From: Blattabacterium clevelandi
Lineage (GTDB): Bacteria; Bacteroidota; Bacteroidia; Flavobacteriales; Blattabacteriaceae
Length of the DNA: 64,000 nt
NCBI RefSeq assembly: GCF_003268615.1
Contig: NZ_CP029844.1
Span: forward strand, 124,001 to 188,000
Direction: 5' to 3'
This document shows, one piece after another, positions 27,089 through 37,839 of this stretch; within the stretch, counting starts at the first letter, position 1; each line of letters begins with the position of its first letter. The notes under the pieces are model-generated. The model saw only the letters and a program-made list of their open reading frames with translations. It did not search any database and was not told the origin of the DNA. The position numbers and the translations under genes are program-made.

Positions 27089-27301
27089 ATTTACTTAATT
27101 TAAATAAAAATAAAATAGATATTTTAATAACATTTTTAAAACAAAAAGGAATAAATAATAAGTATAATCTATAAAATCTTATAATCAATACTTTAATTTG
27201 GATGAATCATAAATATATCAATGAAGTATTTATTTTAAATATTTTTACGTAGTTATTCTCATAGAATCAACTATATTATAAACTATATATTTTGATAATC
27301 T

Positions 27302-27309
27302 TATATTTG
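27302..27309 (+). promoter_or_regulatory. Candidate -7 promoter element for the cysteine desulfurase gene
   Basis: TATATTTG matches the Flavobacteriales -7 consensus TAnnTTTG and lies 35 nt before the ATG at 27345 in a 256-bp divergent gap. No -33 TTG is seen at 17-23 nt, so this is tentative. The rest of the gap shows nothing recognisable. Confidence 0.25.
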
Positions 27310-27344
27310 TAACTAACTATCTATAAATAAAAGAAAAAGAATTA

Positions 27345-28529
27345 ATGAAACGAGCATATTTGGATAATGCAGCCACAACACCTGTAAGAAACGAAGTTAT
27401 ACAAGTTATGGTTAATGCTTTAAAATATTCATTTGGTAATCCCTCTTCTACACAACATAGTTATGGAAGAGCAGCTCGTTCTATCATAGAAGAATCTAGA
27501 ATTCGTATAGCCAAAAATATAAAATCTTCTCCATATGAAATCATTTTTACTTCTGGGGGGACGGAGGCTAATAACATCATTTTGAGATCTGCTGTCATGG
27601 ATTTAAAAGTTCAATATATATTGACTTCCCCATTAGAACATCATTCCGTATTACAAACTGTTTCAGATCTATGTTGTAAATATAAAGTTTTTGTAGAACT
27701 TGTTAAAATTAAAGATAGAGGAGTTATAGATTTAAATCATTTGGAAATTCTATTAAAAAAAAATCATTCTAAAAAAATTCTGGTTAGTTTAATGTATGCT
27801 AATAACGAAATAGGAAATTTATTAGAAATAGATAAAGTGGGGACTCTTTGTAAAGAAAATAACGCTTATTTTCATTCCGATACAATTCAAATTATTGGTA
27901 AATTTCCAATTAATATGAATCAATTACCTTTTGATTTTGCCACTGCTAGTGCACATAAATTTTATGGACCAAAAGGAATAGGTTTTATTTTTGTTAGGGA
28001 AAAATTAATCAAAAAAATAAAATCATTAATGACAGGGGGAAATCAAGAATATGGAATTCGTTCAGGAACAGAAAATGTTTATGGAATTATTGGATTATCG
28101 GAAGCTTTACATTTATCTTATTGTAATTTTATAAATCATATAGAAAAAATTAAAAATTTAAAATCTTATTGTATTTCAGAATTGAAAAAAATAATTCCTA
28201 ATATTATTTTTAATGGTTTATCAGATTCTTTTGATAAAAGTATTCCTACTATATTGAATTTTTTTTATCCAAAAAAAGATCATTTATTATATTTTCATTT
28301 AGATTTAATGGGAATAGCTATTTCTAAGGGTAGTTCTTGTAGTTCTAGAACCTTAAAAAAGGTATCTCATGTTATTCAATCGATTTCAAATAAATATTTA
28401 TTAAAAAATATGACTCCTATCAGGATTTCTTTTGGAATTTTTAATGAAAAAAAAGATATTGATTTGTTAATCGAAGCTTTCAATAAAATAAAAAATATAG
28501 AAACAAAATTTTTTCTTAAAAAAAGGTAA
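27345..28529 (+). CDS. Cysteine desulfurase, IscS/NifS class
   Basis: PLP enzyme that takes sulfur from cysteine for Fe-S clusters and tRNA thiolation. 394 residues beginning AYLDNAATTPVRNEV, with TSGGTEANN (about 66-74), the PLP-binding SAHKFYGPKGIGF (catalytic Lys about 205), GGNQEYGIRSGTEN and the sulfur-accepting Cys in SKGSSCSSRTLKK (about 330). The loop type and length indicate the class I (NifS/IscS) group rather than SufS. Several Fe-S proteins in this window (ferredoxin, SdhB) would depend on it. No scaffold gene lies next to it; the sdh operon follows 46 nt later. Confidence 0.93.
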   Translation: MKRAYLDNAATTPVRNEVIQVMVNALKYSFGNPSSTQHSYGRAARSIIEESRIRIAKNIKSSPYEIIFTSGGTEANNIILRSAVMDLKVQYILTSPLEHHSVLQTVSDLCCKYKVFVELVKIKDRGVIDLNHLEILLKKNHSKKILVSLMYANNEIGNLLEIDKVGTLCKENNAYFHSDTIQIIGKFPINMNQLPFDFATASAHKFYGPKGIGFIFVREKLIKKIKSLMTGGNQEYGIRSGTENVYGIIGLSEALHLSYCNFINHIEKIKNLKSYCISELKKIIPNIIFNGLSDSFDKSIPTILNFFYPKKDHLLYFHLDLMGIAISKGSSCSSRTLKKVSHVIQSISNKYLLKNMTPIRISFGIFNEKKDIDLLIEAFNKIKNIETKFFLKKR

Positions 28530-28575
28530 AAAAGAAATATCTTTGTTTTAATATTCATATATTTTCCCTATTTCA

Positions 28576-29214
28576 GTGAATCAGTATAATTTTATTCAAT
28601 CTTCTATTGGTAAAAAAGTAGTGATGGCTACTACTGGAATCTTTCTTATGTCATTTCTTTTGATTCATTTAAGTGTAAACCTTTTTCTTTTTTACGGAGA
28701 AGAGGCATTTAATAATGCCGTTTTTTTTATGAGAAAAAATATTTTTGTACGAATATTAGAATATGTTCTTGCATTGGGTTTCATAGTCCATATTTTATTT
28801 GGAATAAAATTACATTTGAAAAATGAAAAATCAAAAGGTCAAGTAGATTATTCCTTAAAAAAATCTGTTATTACATTTAGTAGTAGAACAATGATTTATA
28901 CTGGATTTCTCATATTATGTTTTTTAATTTTGCATTTAATGAATTTTACAATTCCCATGAAATATAATAGTAGTACTAATTCGGATTATATTATAGTAAT
29001 TACCTTATTTAAAAATCCACTATATACATTCATATATGTTTTTTCATTTTTAGTTTTAGGTATTCATTTAAATCATGGATTTCAGTCTTCTTTTCAATCA
29101 TTGGGTTTTTATAAAAAAAAGAAATTTTTTTGGATAAAAAAGTTAGGTTTTTTTTATTTTTTGTTTGTTTGTTCTGGATTTTCTATTATAGCTATTTGGT
29201 TTTTTTTTCAATAG
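28576..29214 (+). CDS. sdhC: Succinate dehydrogenase cytochrome b subunit
   Basis: Membrane anchor of complex II (Bacteroidota di-haem type with a single large anchor subunit). 212 residues with five hydrophobic segments. It begins NQYNFIQSSIGKKVVMATTG, a hallmark of this family, with His residues in or near helices (LLIHLSVN, FIVHILFGIKLH, LLHLMNF, LGIHLNHGFQSSF) that would ligate haem b. The start is GTG at 28576. It is the first gene of sdhCAB; sdhA follows after 16 nt. Confidence 0.94.
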   Translation: MNQYNFIQSSIGKKVVMATTGIFLMSFLLIHLSVNLFLFYGEEAFNNAVFFMRKNIFVRILEYVLALGFIVHILFGIKLHLKNEKSKGQVDYSLKKSVITFSSRTMIYTGFLILCFLILHLMNFTIPMKYNSSTNSDYIIVITLFKNPLYTFIYVFSFLVLGIHLNHGFQSSFQSLGFYKKKKFFWIKKLGFFYFLFVCSGFSIIAIWFFFQ

Positions 29215-29230
29215 TAATTAATAATTTTCA

Positions 29231-31267
29231 ATGATCATTAAAAATTATTTGAAATTAGATTCAAAAATTCCGATTGGTCCATTAAATCATAAATGGATTA
29301 ATCATAAATCTTCTTTAAAATTAGTTTCACCTAGTAATCGATCTAATATAGAGATTATTGTTGTTGGAACGGGTCTTTCTGGTGGGTCTGTAGCGGCTAC
29401 TTTAGCTGAATTAGGATATCAAGTAAAAGTTTTTTGTTATCAAGATTCTCCTAGAAGAGCGCACTCTGTTGCAGCTCAAGGTGGTATTAATGCTGCTAAA
29501 AATTATAAAGGAGACAATGATTCTGTCTATCAACTTTTTTATGATACTATTAAAGGAGGAGATTATAGATCTCGTGAAGCAAATGTTTATCGTTTAGCGG
29601 AAATATCTTCTAATATCATTGATCAATGTGTAGCTCAAGGAGTTCCATTTGCTCGAGATTATGCTGGGTATCTTGAAAATAGATCTTTTGGGGGGACAAA
29701 AGTTTCTAGAACTTTTTATGCTAAAGGACAAACAGGACAACAACTTTTACTAGCTTGTTATTCAGCTATGTCTAGACAAATAGGAAAAGGTAGAATAAAA
29801 ATGTATAACCGTTATGAAATGTTGGAATTAGTAGTAATTGATGGTATAGCTAGAGGTATTATTTCTAGAAATTTGGTATCTGGAGAAATTGAACGTTACG
29901 CAGCTCATGCAGTGATCATTGCATCAGGAGGATATGGAAATGTATTTTTTTTATCCACTAATGCAATGGGATCTAATTCCAGTGCAATATGGAAAGTTCA
30001 TAAAAAAGGTGGTTTTTTTGCAAATCCTTGTTTTACTCAAATCCATCCAACTTGTATTCCTGCACATGCAAATTATCAATCTAAATTAACATTAATGTCC
30101 GAATCATTGAGAAATGATGGACGTATATGGGTACCTAAAAATATAGAAGATGCTATATCTATACGAAATGGGGAAAAATATCCTGAAAATATTTTAGAAG
30201 AAAAAAGGGATTATTATCTAGAAAGACGTTATCCATCATTTGGGAATCTTGTTCCAAGAGATGTAGCATCTCGTGCTGCTAAAGAACGTTGTGATAAAGG
30301 ATTTGGAATAGAAAATAATGAAAATAAAGAAGGTGTTTTTTTGGATTTTTCTTCTTCTATAGAACGATATGGAATAGAAAAAGCAAATGAACTTGGAATA
30401 AAAAATCCTAGTTTAATGGAAATTAAAAGATTTGGAGAAGAAGTCATAGAATCTAAATATGGAAATTTATTTCATATGTATGAAAAAATAACAGATAAAA
30501 ATCCTTATAAAAATCCCATGAAAATTTATCCAGCTGTTCATTATACAATGGGGGGGTTATGGGTAGATTATAATTTAATGTCTTCTATACCTGGATGTTA
30601 TGTTATAGGAGAGGCAAATTTTTCTGATCATGGAGCTAATCGCCTTGGAGCATCTGCTTTAATGCAAGGTTTAGCTGATGGTTATTTTATTTTACCATAT
30701 ACTATAGCTGACTATTTATCTACATATATACATAATAAAAAAGAGTTATCTACAAATCATGTAGAATTTGATAAATCAGAAAAAAAGGTCAAAAAAAGAA
30801 TTTTACAATTAATTTCTAATAATGGAGATTTATCTGTTGATTTTTTTCATAGAAAACTAGGAAATATTATGTGGAAATATGTTGGAATGAGTAGAGATAA
30901 TAATGGTTTATCTAAAGCTATAAAAAAAATACAAGAACTTCGTGATGAATTTTGGAAAAATATTTTTGTTCCTGGAAATATTGAAGATGGATTTAATTCA
31001 GAATTAGAAAAAGCGGGTCGTGTGGCAGATTTTTTAGAATTAGGAGAATTAATAGCAATGGATGCTCTCTATAGAAAAGAGTCTTGTGGGAGTCATTTTC
31101 GTATAGAAAATCAAACAAAAGAAGGAGAATCTCTTCGTGATGATATTCATTATAAACATGTTTCTATATGGAAATATCAAGAAAATAAATCAATTTCCGA
31201 AGAAATGATGTATAAAGAAAACTTAACTTTTAGTTTTGTTAAATTGCAATCACGTTCTTATAAATAA
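29231..31267 (+). CDS. sdhA: Succinate dehydrogenase/fumarate reductase flavoprotein subunit
   Basis: Catalytic FAD subunit of complex II. 678 residues, the long Bacteroidota form. Visible are the FAD-binding [19 protein letters not shown] (about 38-56), [14 protein letters not shown] with the His that carries covalent FAD, the QIHPTC active-site His region, [18 protein letters not shown] with catalytic Arg, and [13 protein letters not shown] (about 435). The C-terminal domain holds [17 protein letters not shown] and [13 protein letters not shown]. Intact. It ends 6 nt before sdhB. Confidence 0.97.
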   Translation: MIIKNYLKLDSKIPIGPLNHKWINHKSSLKLVSPSNRSNIEIIVVGTGLSGGSVAATLAELGYQVKVFCYQDSPRRAHSVAAQGGINAAKNYKGDNDSVYQLFYDTIKGGDYRSREANVYRLAEISSNIIDQCVAQGVPFARDYAGYLENRSFGGTKVSRTFYAKGQTGQQLLLACYSAMSRQIGKGRIKMYNRYEMLELVVIDGIARGIISRNLVSGEIERYAAHAVIIASGGYGNVFFLSTNAMGSNSSAIWKVHKKGGFFANPCFTQIHPTCIPAHANYQSKLTLMSESLRNDGRIWVPKNIEDAISIRNGEKYPENILEEKRDYYLERRYPSFGNLVPRDVASRAAKERCDKGFGIENNENKEGVFLDFSSSIERYGIEKANELGIKNPSLMEIKRFGEEVIESKYGNLFHMYEKITDKNPYKNPMKIYPAVHYTMGGLWVDYNLMSSIPGCYVIGEANFSDHGANRLGASALMQGLADGYFILPYTIADYLSTYIHNKKELSTNHVEFDKSEKKVKKRILQLISNNGDLSVDFFHRKLGNIMWKYVGMSRDNNGLSKAIKKIQELRDEFWKNIFVPGNIEDGFNSELEKAGRVADFLELGELIAMDALYRKESCGSHFRIENQTKEGESLRDDIHYKHVSIWKYQENKSISEEMMYKENLTFSFVKLQSRSYK

Positions 31268-31273
31268 AAAATT

Positions 31274-32032
31274 ATGAAAGAATTATTAAATTTTATATTA
31301 AAAATATGGAGACAAAAAAATAATGAAGAAAAGGGAAAATTTGAAACTTATAGAATTGATGATATTTCTCCTGATAGTTCATTTTTAGAGATGTTAGATC
31401 TATTAAATAATCAAATTTTATATAATAGAACGGGTGGTGAACCTATTTCCTTTGATCATGATTGTCGTGAAGGTATTTGTGGAATGTGTTCTTTGTATAT
31501 CAATGGACGTGCACATGGTCCAGAAAGTTTGATTACAACTTGTCAACTTCATATGCGTCATTTTCATAATGGAGAAACTATATATATTGAGCCTTGGAGG
31601 GCAAAATCATTTCCTATAATTAAGGATCTCGTTGTCGATAGATCTTCTTTTGATAGAATCATTATATCAGGAGGTTACATTTCTGTAAATACGTTTGGAA
31701 AAACTATAGATGGAAATATGATTCCTATTCCAAAAGAATATGCAGATCAAGCTTTTGATGCAGGAACATGTATTGGTTGTGGAGCCTGTGTTGCAGCATG
31801 TAAAAATAGATCTGCAATGCTTTTTGTTTCAGCAAAAGTTTCTCAATTTTCTTTATTACCTCAAGGAAAAATAGAAAGAAAAAAACGTGTATTAAATATG
31901 GTTAAGAAAATGGATGAAGAAGGATTTGGAAATTGTACTAATACTAAGGCATGTGAAATTGATTGTCCAAAAGGGATTTCTACAGAATATATTTCTTTTA
32001 TGAATAAGGAATATATTCAATCTTTTATTTGA
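31274..32032 (+). CDS. sdhB: Succinate dehydrogenase iron-sulfur subunit
   Basis: Carries electrons from FAD to quinone through three Fe-S clusters. 252 residues: [2Fe-2S] motif [15 protein letters not shown] with a later Cys in ITTCQLH; the ferredoxin-like [13 protein letters not shown] (about 174-186); and the last cluster group around [16 protein letters not shown] near 225. All ligands are visible. It is the last gene of sdhCAB and is followed by accA after 12 nt, which may be co-transcribed. Confidence 0.96.
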   Translation: MKELLNFILKIWRQKNNEEKGKFETYRIDDISPDSSFLEMLDLLNNQILYNRTGGEPISFDHDCREGICGMCSLYINGRAHGPESLITTCQLHMRHFHNGETIYIEPWRAKSFPIIKDLVVDRSSFDRIIISGGYISVNTFGKTIDGNMIPIPKEYADQAFDAGTCIGCGACVAACKNRSAMLFVSAKVSQFSLLPQGKIERKKRVLNMVKKMDEEGFGNCTNTKACEIDCPKGISTEYISFMNKEYIQSFI

Positions 32033-32044
32033 TTTTAATTTTAT

Positions 32045-33001
32045 ATGGAATATTTAGATTTTGAAAAACCTATACAAGAAATTAAGGATCAATATATTAA
32101 TTGTATTCTTATAGAAGAAAAAAGTGGTGTTGATATGAAGGGAGTCTGTAATCAATTACAATCTAAATTAGAAAAAACTATTAAGAAATTATACAGTCAA
32201 TTAACTCCTTGGCAGAGAGTACAATTATCTAGACATCCGAATAGACCTTATACATTGGATTATATATTTTCTATTACAAAGAATGAGTCTTTTATTGAAT
32301 TACATGGAGATCGTTATTTTGGAGATGATAAAGCTATGATAGGTGGATTTGGGAAGATAGAAGATATAACTTTTATGTTTATAGGAACTCAAAAAGGAAA
32401 AAATACTAAAGATAGACAATATAGGAGGTTTGGAATGCCTAATCCAGAAGGATATAGAAAAGCTTTACGTCTTATGAAATTAGCAGAAAAATTTCGTAAA
32501 CCTATTGTTATTTTTATAGATACGCCAGGAGCTTTTCCTGGAATAGAAGCAGAACAAAGAGGTCAAGGTGAAGCTATTGGAAGAAATATTTATGAAATGA
32601 TGTGTATGAAAGTTCCTATAATTATTTTAATTATAGGAGAAGGAGCGAGTGGTGGTGCTTTAGGAATTGGAATAGGAGATAAAGTATCTATGATGGAAAA
32701 TTCTTGGTATTCCGTAATTTCTCCTGAAAGTTGTTCTACAATACTTTGGGGGGATTGGAAAGAAAAAGAAAAATCAGCAGAGGCATTAAAATTAACGGCA
32801 GAGGATATGCAAAAATTAAATTTTATAGATGATGTTATTAAAGAACCTTTAGGAGGTGCACATTTTAATCCAGAACAGGCCTATAAAATAGTTAAAAAAA
32901 AAATAATAAAATACTATAAAGAATTATCTTCTATTGATATAGAAAAACTCATTAGTGATAGGAAAAATAAGTATATTGCTATAGGTTGTTTTAATGATTA
33001 A
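32045..33001 (+). CDS. accA: Acetyl-CoA carboxylase carboxyltransferase subunit alpha
   Basis: Half of the carboxyltransferase that makes malonyl-CoA for fatty acids. 318 residues with [16 protein letters not shown] at the start, [14 protein letters not shown] (about 62), [11 protein letters not shown] (about 85), the acyl-CoA/carboxybiotin oxyanion region [18 protein letters not shown] (about 160) and [15 protein letters not shown]. The partner accD and the biotin carboxylase genes are not in this window. It reads as complete and standard. Confidence 0.96.
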   Translation: MEYLDFEKPIQEIKDQYINCILIEEKSGVDMKGVCNQLQSKLEKTIKKLYSQLTPWQRVQLSRHPNRPYTLDYIFSITKNESFIELHGDRYFGDDKAMIGGFGKIEDITFMFIGTQKGKNTKDRQYRRFGMPNPEGYRKALRLMKLAEKFRKPIVIFIDTPGAFPGIEAEQRGQGEAIGRNIYEMMCMKVPIIILIIGEGASGGALGIGIGDKVSMMENSWYSVISPESCSTILWGDWKEKEKSAEALKLTAEDMQKLNFIDDVIKEPLGGAHFNPEQAYKIVKKKIIKYYKELSSIDIEKLISDRKNKYIAIGCFND

Positions 33002-33081
33002 AGAATTTTTTATAGTCCATTTTTTTCTTGTATTTCTCTTCAAATCATTATATAGAAAATCGTATAACATTTTTTACCATC

Positions 33082-34671
33082 ATGAAAAAAATGAATTCTC
33101 TAATACAAGAGGAAGATAAAAAGTTTCGTTCTGATTTCATTAAAAATGGAAAAATACCTCCTCAAGCTTTGGATTTAGAAGAGGCCATAATAGGTTCTAT
33201 TATGATCGATAAAAAAGGTTTAGATGAAATTATTGATATTCTATTTCCTGAAGTTTTTTATAAAAAAGAACATCAAGAAATATTTCGTTCTATACAAAAG
33301 TTATACCATAATTCTAAACCAATAGATATTTATACAGTTTCTAATCAACTTAAAGAAGATAGAAATCTTGAATTAATTGGAAACGAATCTTATCTTATAG
33401 AATTAACACAAAAAGTTATTTCTTCTGCACATATAGAATATCATAGTCGTATTGTACAACAAAAATTTCTTTTAAGAAGATTAATCCGAATTTCTTCAGA
33501 TATCATAGAAAATTGTTATGATGATAGTACAGATGTTTTTGAACTTTTGGATAAAGCAGAATCAAAATTATTTGAAATAAATCAAAAATATTTAAGAGAA
33601 AAAACATATGAGAATACTCAAATTCTTATAATGAAGGCTCTTGATAAAATCAAGAAAGTTGAAAGTAATAAAGAAGGATTAAGTGGAATTTCTTCTGGTT
33701 TTTATAAAATGGATCAAATTACTTCTGGATGGCAAAATTCAGATTTAATTATAGTTGCTTCTAGACCTGGAATGGGAAAAACTTCTTTTATGTTATCTAT
33801 GGTTAGAAATATTGTTATAAAACAAGGAATTCCTGTTGTTATTTTTTCATTAGAAATGTCTTCTATTCAATTAATTACAAGATTAATTTCATCAGAAACT
33901 GGTATTTCTTCAGAAAAACTTAAAAAAGCTTGTCTCTCTAATTTAGATTGGAAATCTATTTTACAAAAAACTGATAAATTAAAAGAATCTCCTCTTTTTA
34001 TAGATGATACTCCTTCTTTATCCGTATTCAGTTTGAGAGCTAAATGTCGTCGTTTAATATCACAGCATGGAATCAAATTAGTAATGATAGATTATATGCA
34101 ATTGATGGGTATTAGTGATTCTGGTTCTAAATTAAGAAATAGAGAACAAGAAATATCTATAATTTCTCGGAATTTAAAATCTATAGCTAAGGAATTAGAT
34201 ATTCCTATTATTGCTTTATCACAATTATCTAGGGCAGTAGAAACAAGAGGTGGAAGTAAACGTCCCTTATTATCTGATTTACGTGAATCAGGAGCTATTG
34301 AACAAGATGCAGATATTGTTTTGTTTATTTATAGACCTGAATATTATGGATTTAATACTTGGGACTCAGATGAAAAGGATTCTTGTATTGGTCAAGCAGA
34401 AATAATCATTGCTAAACATAGAAATGGAGGATTGAATAAGTTTCGTTTGAAGTTTATAAGTGATCAAGTAAAATTTATAGATTTTGAAGAAAAGGGGATA
34501 TCTTCTTCTTTAGTTTGGGAAGAAGATTATAAAAAACTTGATAAAGAAAGTTTTTTTATTGAAACTATGAATGAAAATAATAATTTTTTTTCAGAAGAAT
34601 ATTCTCAAGATGAGGATTATTTGAATTATCATAAAAATTATTTAAAAGATGAAGATAATTTTTCTTTTTAA
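33082..34671 (+). CDS. dnaB: Replicative DNA helicase
   Basis: Hexameric 5'-3' helicase at the replication fork. About 529 residues from the ATG at 33082; the frame also extends upstream to a TTG at 33028, but the added residues do not resemble DnaB. N-terminal domain PPQALDLEEAIIGSIMID (about 28-45), linker, then the RecA-like core: SGFYKMDQITSGWQNSDLI, Walker A SRPGMGKTSFM, FSLEMSS, VMIDYMQLM (Walker B), LSQLSRAVETR and SDLRESGAIEQDADIV. A Glu/Asp/Asn-rich tail of about 40 residues closes the protein. No intein is present. Confidence 0.95.
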   Translation: MKKMNSLIQEEDKKFRSDFIKNGKIPPQALDLEEAIIGSIMIDKKGLDEIIDILFPEVFYKKEHQEIFRSIQKLYHNSKPIDIYTVSNQLKEDRNLELIGNESYLIELTQKVISSAHIEYHSRIVQQKFLLRRLIRISSDIIENCYDDSTDVFELLDKAESKLFEINQKYLREKTYENTQILIMKALDKIKKVESNKEGLSGISSGFYKMDQITSGWQNSDLIIVASRPGMGKTSFMLSMVRNIVIKQGIPVVIFSLEMSSIQLITRLISSETGISSEKLKKACLSNLDWKSILQKTDKLKESPLFIDDTPSLSVFSLRAKCRRLISQHGIKLVMIDYMQLMGISDSGSKLRNREQEISIISRNLKSIAKELDIPIIALSQLSRAVETRGGSKRPLLSDLRESGAIEQDADIVLFIYRPEYYGFNTWDSDEKDSCIGQAEIIIAKHRNGGLNKFRLKFISDQVKFIDFEEKGISSSLVWEEDYKKLDKESFFIETMNENNNFFSEEYSQDEDYLNYHKNYLKDEDNFSF

Positions 34672-34696
34672 GAAGTATATTAGAATTTATGATTAA

Positions 34697-35962
34697 TTGA
34701 ATTTTGAATGGTTTTTTTCCAAAAAAACAATTTGGAAAGATTGTAGAAAAAGTAAAATATTACGTACCATAGTTTTGGTTACACAAAATACAATATGTTT
34801 TGGTATAATTGTATCCATTATCACTTTTTCTATAGGATTTGGATTTAAAGAAGTTATAAAAAAAAAATTATTAAATATTCAAGGGCAAATTACTATTACG
34901 AATTTAAATACAAAGAATTCTATTATTAGAAATAAATCTTTAAAAAAAGATTTATTTCTTTTTAAATTTATTCGTCGTATTAATTATTTTTCTGAAAAAG
35001 ATGTCATTATTTGTGATAATAAATATCAAAATGTTGAAAAATTTATATTCAAAGGGATATCTAAAGATTATAATCCTATTTTTTTTCAAAATTTTTTGGT
35101 TATAGGTTCTTTGAGAAAAGTAAAAAAAAAATTATTTTATGATTATGGAATTCTTTTATCAAAAAAAGTATCTATTTCTTTAGGATTAAATATTGGATCA
35201 TCTATGATAGTAAACTTTTTTTTTTCAAAAAATGGAAATCCTTTTTTTATTTCTAAAAAATTTTATGTTTGCGGTTTATATGATACGAGTATTCCAGAAT
35301 TTGATGATGTTTATATCATTGGAAATATCAAACATATACAGTATTTTAAGAATAGTAGTAATGTAAATAATAATCGAAATGAAGATTTTTTAGAAGGAGT
35401 TGAAATTTTTGTATCTGATATAAGTTTTGATAAAATAATATCTATTAAAAAAAAAATTAATCAAAAATATTCTGATAATTTTTTAGTAAAAACTATTTAT
35501 GATCAATCTTATGAAAAAATTATAGAATGGATAAAAATTTTTGATATTAATATTTTTGTTATTAATATGATCGTCATTATAACTGTTTTTTTCAATGTGA
35601 TTGTATTTTTTTTAATTCTTATTATAGAAAGAATGAAAACTATAGGAATTTTAAAGACTTTAGGAGCTAGAAATCAAGTTATACATAAAATATTTTTATA
35701 TTACATTATACAAATTTTAGTCCCACCATTAATAATAGGGAATAGTATAGGAATTACTTTTTTATTTTTGCAAAATAAATTTCGGTTTTTATCGTTAAAT
35801 AAAATACAATATTATGTTGATTTCGTCCCTGTTTATTTGAATATAAATCATATTTTACTTATTAATTTATCCATTTTTTTGATATGTTTTTCTACCGTAT
35901 TTTTTTCTTCTTGGTTTATTATTCATAAAATCCCTCCTATTAATTCTATAGAATTTGAGTAA
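34697..35962 (+). CDS. ABC transporter permease, LolC/LolE-like (FtsX domain)
   Basis: 421-residue inner-membrane permease. It starts from TTG at 34697 with MNFEWFFSKKTIW, the usual opening of Bacteroidota LolC/E-like proteins, with one membrane helix near 25-50, a large periplasmic MacB-like domain (about 55-260), and three C-terminal helices including the FtsX signature IIERMKTIGILKTLGARNQVI (about 310-330). With LolD-type ATPase partners such permeases release lipoproteins to the outer membrane. The ATPase is not next to it, so that role is inferred from family resemblance. lspA and a predicted lipoprotein in the window fit such a pathway. Confidence 0.82.
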   Translation: MNFEWFFSKKTIWKDCRKSKILRTIVLVTQNTICFGIIVSIITFSIGFGFKEVIKKKLLNIQGQITITNLNTKNSIIRNKSLKKDLFLFKFIRRINYFSEKDVIICDNKYQNVEKFIFKGISKDYNPIFFQNFLVIGSLRKVKKKLFYDYGILLSKKVSISLGLNIGSSMIVNFFFSKNGNPFFISKKFYVCGLYDTSIPEFDDVYIIGNIKHIQYFKNSSNVNNNRNEDFLEGVEIFVSDISFDKIISIKKKINQKYSDNFLVKTIYDQSYEKIIEWIKIFDINIFVINMIVIITVFFNVIVFFLILIIERMKTIGILKTLGARNQVIHKIFLYYIIQILVPPLIIGNSIGITFLFLQNKFRFLSLNKIQYYVDFVPVYLNINHILLINLSIFLICFSTVFFSSWFIIHKIPPINSIEFE

Positions 35963-36000
35963 ATATTGTATTTTTATACAATAAAAAATTCAATTAGTTT

Positions 36001-37398
36001 TTGATACTCGTAAAATCTTCATCTGGAATAAGAGGAACATTGGGAGGAAAAGTAGGGAAAGGCTTTTCTCCTATAGAAATTATTAAATTTTCTGCAGGAT
36101 ATGTTGCTTGGATGAAAAAAAAATATAAGAATAAAAATAAGTACCTAATAGTATTAGGTAGGGATGGTCGGACTACTTCTTCTATATTTCAACAATTTTT
36201 AGTGATTACTTTTCAAAGTCTTGGGGTAAATGTGATTGATATTGGATTATCTACAACTCCTACTGTTGGTATCGCTGTTATCAATGAAAAAGCAGATGGA
36301 GGAGTTATGTTAACTGCAAGTCATAATCCCAAAAATTGGAATGGATTAAAAATGTTTAATTCTCAAGGAGAATTTTTATCTGAAAAAGATCTTGAAAAAT
36401 TATTCTATATAGTAGAAAAAGAATATTTTAGATTTGCATCTTTTGATCAATTAGGTTATTATTTCTATAGAAAAAATTATATCCATAAACATATAGAAAT
36501 CATTCTTTCTTTACCATTGGTAGATAAAGAGATAATTAAAAAATCTAGATTTAAAATAGTAGTAGATGGAATTAATTCTACAGGAGGGATAGCTGTTCCT
36601 ATTTTATTAGAAAAATATTTTGGAGTTCAAGTCATTAAAATGCATTGTATTCCTCATGGAGATTTCATTCATAATCCTGAACCTATTGAAAAAAATTTAA
36701 AATCAGTTTGTAAAAAAGTTTCAGAAGTAAAAGCAGATTTAGGAATATCTGTCGATCCCGATGTAGATAGAGTTGTATTTATTTGTGAAAATGGAGATTT
36801 TTTTGGAGAGGAATATACTTTAGTATCTATTTCGGATTACATATTAGATAATAAAATCGGATCTGTAGTTTCTACTTTTTCCTCTTCACAGGCATTAAAA
36901 GATTTATCTATAAATAAAGGAGTTACTTATTATGCTACTTCTGTTGGAGAAATACATGTTGTTAAAAAAATGAAAGAAGTGAAAGCCGTTATTGGAGGAG
37001 AAGGGAATGGAGGAATTATTTATCCAGATTTACGTTATGGAAGAGATGCATTAGTAGGTATTGCTTTATTTTTAACTTATATAGCAAAACTTTCTAAAAT
37101 CCCGTTAACAAAATTAAAAAAAAGGTATTCTAATTATTTTATGTCAAAAAAAAAAATTCGATTATCTCCTAATCAAAAAATTGTAAAAATATTAGAAAAT
37201 ATAAAAAAAATATATCAAGGAGAAAAAATGGATTTAAAAGATGGAATTAAAATTCATTTTTTAAATCACGAATGGATTCATATAAGGAAATCTAATACTG
37301 AAAATATTATTCGAATACATATAGAAAGTCCTTCAAAAAAAAGAATGAATTTTTTAGAAAAAAAAATTCTATATGAAGTCAAAAAAAATTATGATTAA
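36001..37398 (+). CDS. glmM: Phosphoglucosamine mutase
   Basis: Interconverts glucosamine-6-P and glucosamine-1-P toward UDP-GlcNAc for peptidoglycan and lipid A. 465 residues from TTG 36001 (MILVKSSSGIRGTLGG). The phosphoserine loop TASHNPKNWNGLK is near residue 103, the metal-binding DPDVDRVVF near 250, the sugar-binding GEGNGGIIYPDLRYGRDAL near 330, and the C-terminal phosphate-binding region near 440 (RIHIESPSKKR). The active-site set supports a phosphohexomutase; the Bacteroidota homologue is usually annotated glmM, but some broader phosphomannomutase activity cannot be excluded. Confidence 0.88.
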   Translation: MILVKSSSGIRGTLGGKVGKGFSPIEIIKFSAGYVAWMKKKYKNKNKYLIVLGRDGRTTSSIFQQFLVITFQSLGVNVIDIGLSTTPTVGIAVINEKADGGVMLTASHNPKNWNGLKMFNSQGEFLSEKDLEKLFYIVEKEYFRFASFDQLGYYFYRKNYIHKHIEIILSLPLVDKEIIKKSRFKIVVDGINSTGGIAVPILLEKYFGVQVIKMHCIPHGDFIHNPEPIEKNLKSVCKKVSEVKADLGISVDPDVDRVVFICENGDFFGEEYTLVSISDYILDNKIGSVVSTFSSSQALKDLSINKGVTYYATSVGEIHVVKKMKEVKAVIGGEGNGGIIYPDLRYGRDALVGIALFLTYIAKLSKIPLTKLKKRYSNYFMSKKKIRLSPNQKIVKILENIKKIYQGEKMDLKDGIKIHFLNHEWIHIRKSNTENIIRIHIESPSKKRMNFLEKKILYEVKKNYD

Positions 37399-37410
37399 TT
37401 AAAATAATAT

Positions 37411-37749
37411 ATGTCAAATAATTTTATAGAAAATATAGAAGATCAATGGATCAAAAAAAATGATTTACCTTTATTTAATTCTGGAGATACTATCAGTGTT
37501 TTTTTTGAAATTAAAGAAGGAGAAAAAAAAAGAATTCAATCCTTTAAAGGAGTTGTTATTAAAAAACAAGGAAAAGGATTGACGAAAACCTTTACTGTTC
37601 GTAAAATGAGTGGAGAAATAGGAATTGAACGTATATTTATTTTTAATCAACCAAGTATCAAAAAAATAGAAATTAATAAAAAAGGAAAAGTACGTAGATC
37701 CAAAATCTATTATTTTAGATTTTTGAGAGGTAAAAAAGCTAGAGTTTAG
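37411..37749 (+). CDS. rplS: 50S ribosomal protein L19
   Basis: Large-subunit protein at the 30S-50S interface. 112 residues with the typical GDTISVFFEIKEGEKKRIQSFKGVVI, FTVRKMSGEIGIERIF and the basic end KVRRSKIYYFRFLRGKKARV. It lies 12 nt after glmM and is followed by a strong hairpin that would end the transcript. rimM and trmD, often neighbours elsewhere, are not here. Confidence 0.97.
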   Translation: MSNNFIENIEDQWIKKNDLPLFNSGDTISVFFEIKEGEKKRIQSFKGVVIKKQGKGLTKTFTVRKMSGEIGIERIFIFNQPSIKKIEINKKGKVRRSKIYYFRFLRGKKARV

Positions 37750-37754
37750 TAAAT

Positions 37755-37822
37755 AAAAAAAAGCGAAAAAAAGAGAATCATAAATTATATTTTAATTTAT
37801 GATTCTCTTTCGCTTTTTTTTT
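37755..37822. terminator. Bidirectional intrinsic terminator between rplS and the lipoprotein gene
   Basis: A long inverted repeat (left arm from 37762, right arm ending 37814) pairs GAGAATCATAAATTA with TAATTTATGATTCTC and AGCGAAA with TTTCGCT, with a four-A bulge on the left. It is flanked by an A run on the left and nine T on the right, so it can end transcription from both convergent genes. Confidence 0.85.
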
Positions 37823-37839
37823 CACTATCACTATTTATT

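Noticed and set aside
33028-33081. Upstream TTG extension of dnaB
   Set aside because: The 18 extra residues (YFSSNHYIENRITFF) have no similarity to DnaB; the ATG at 33082 gives a normal N-terminus.
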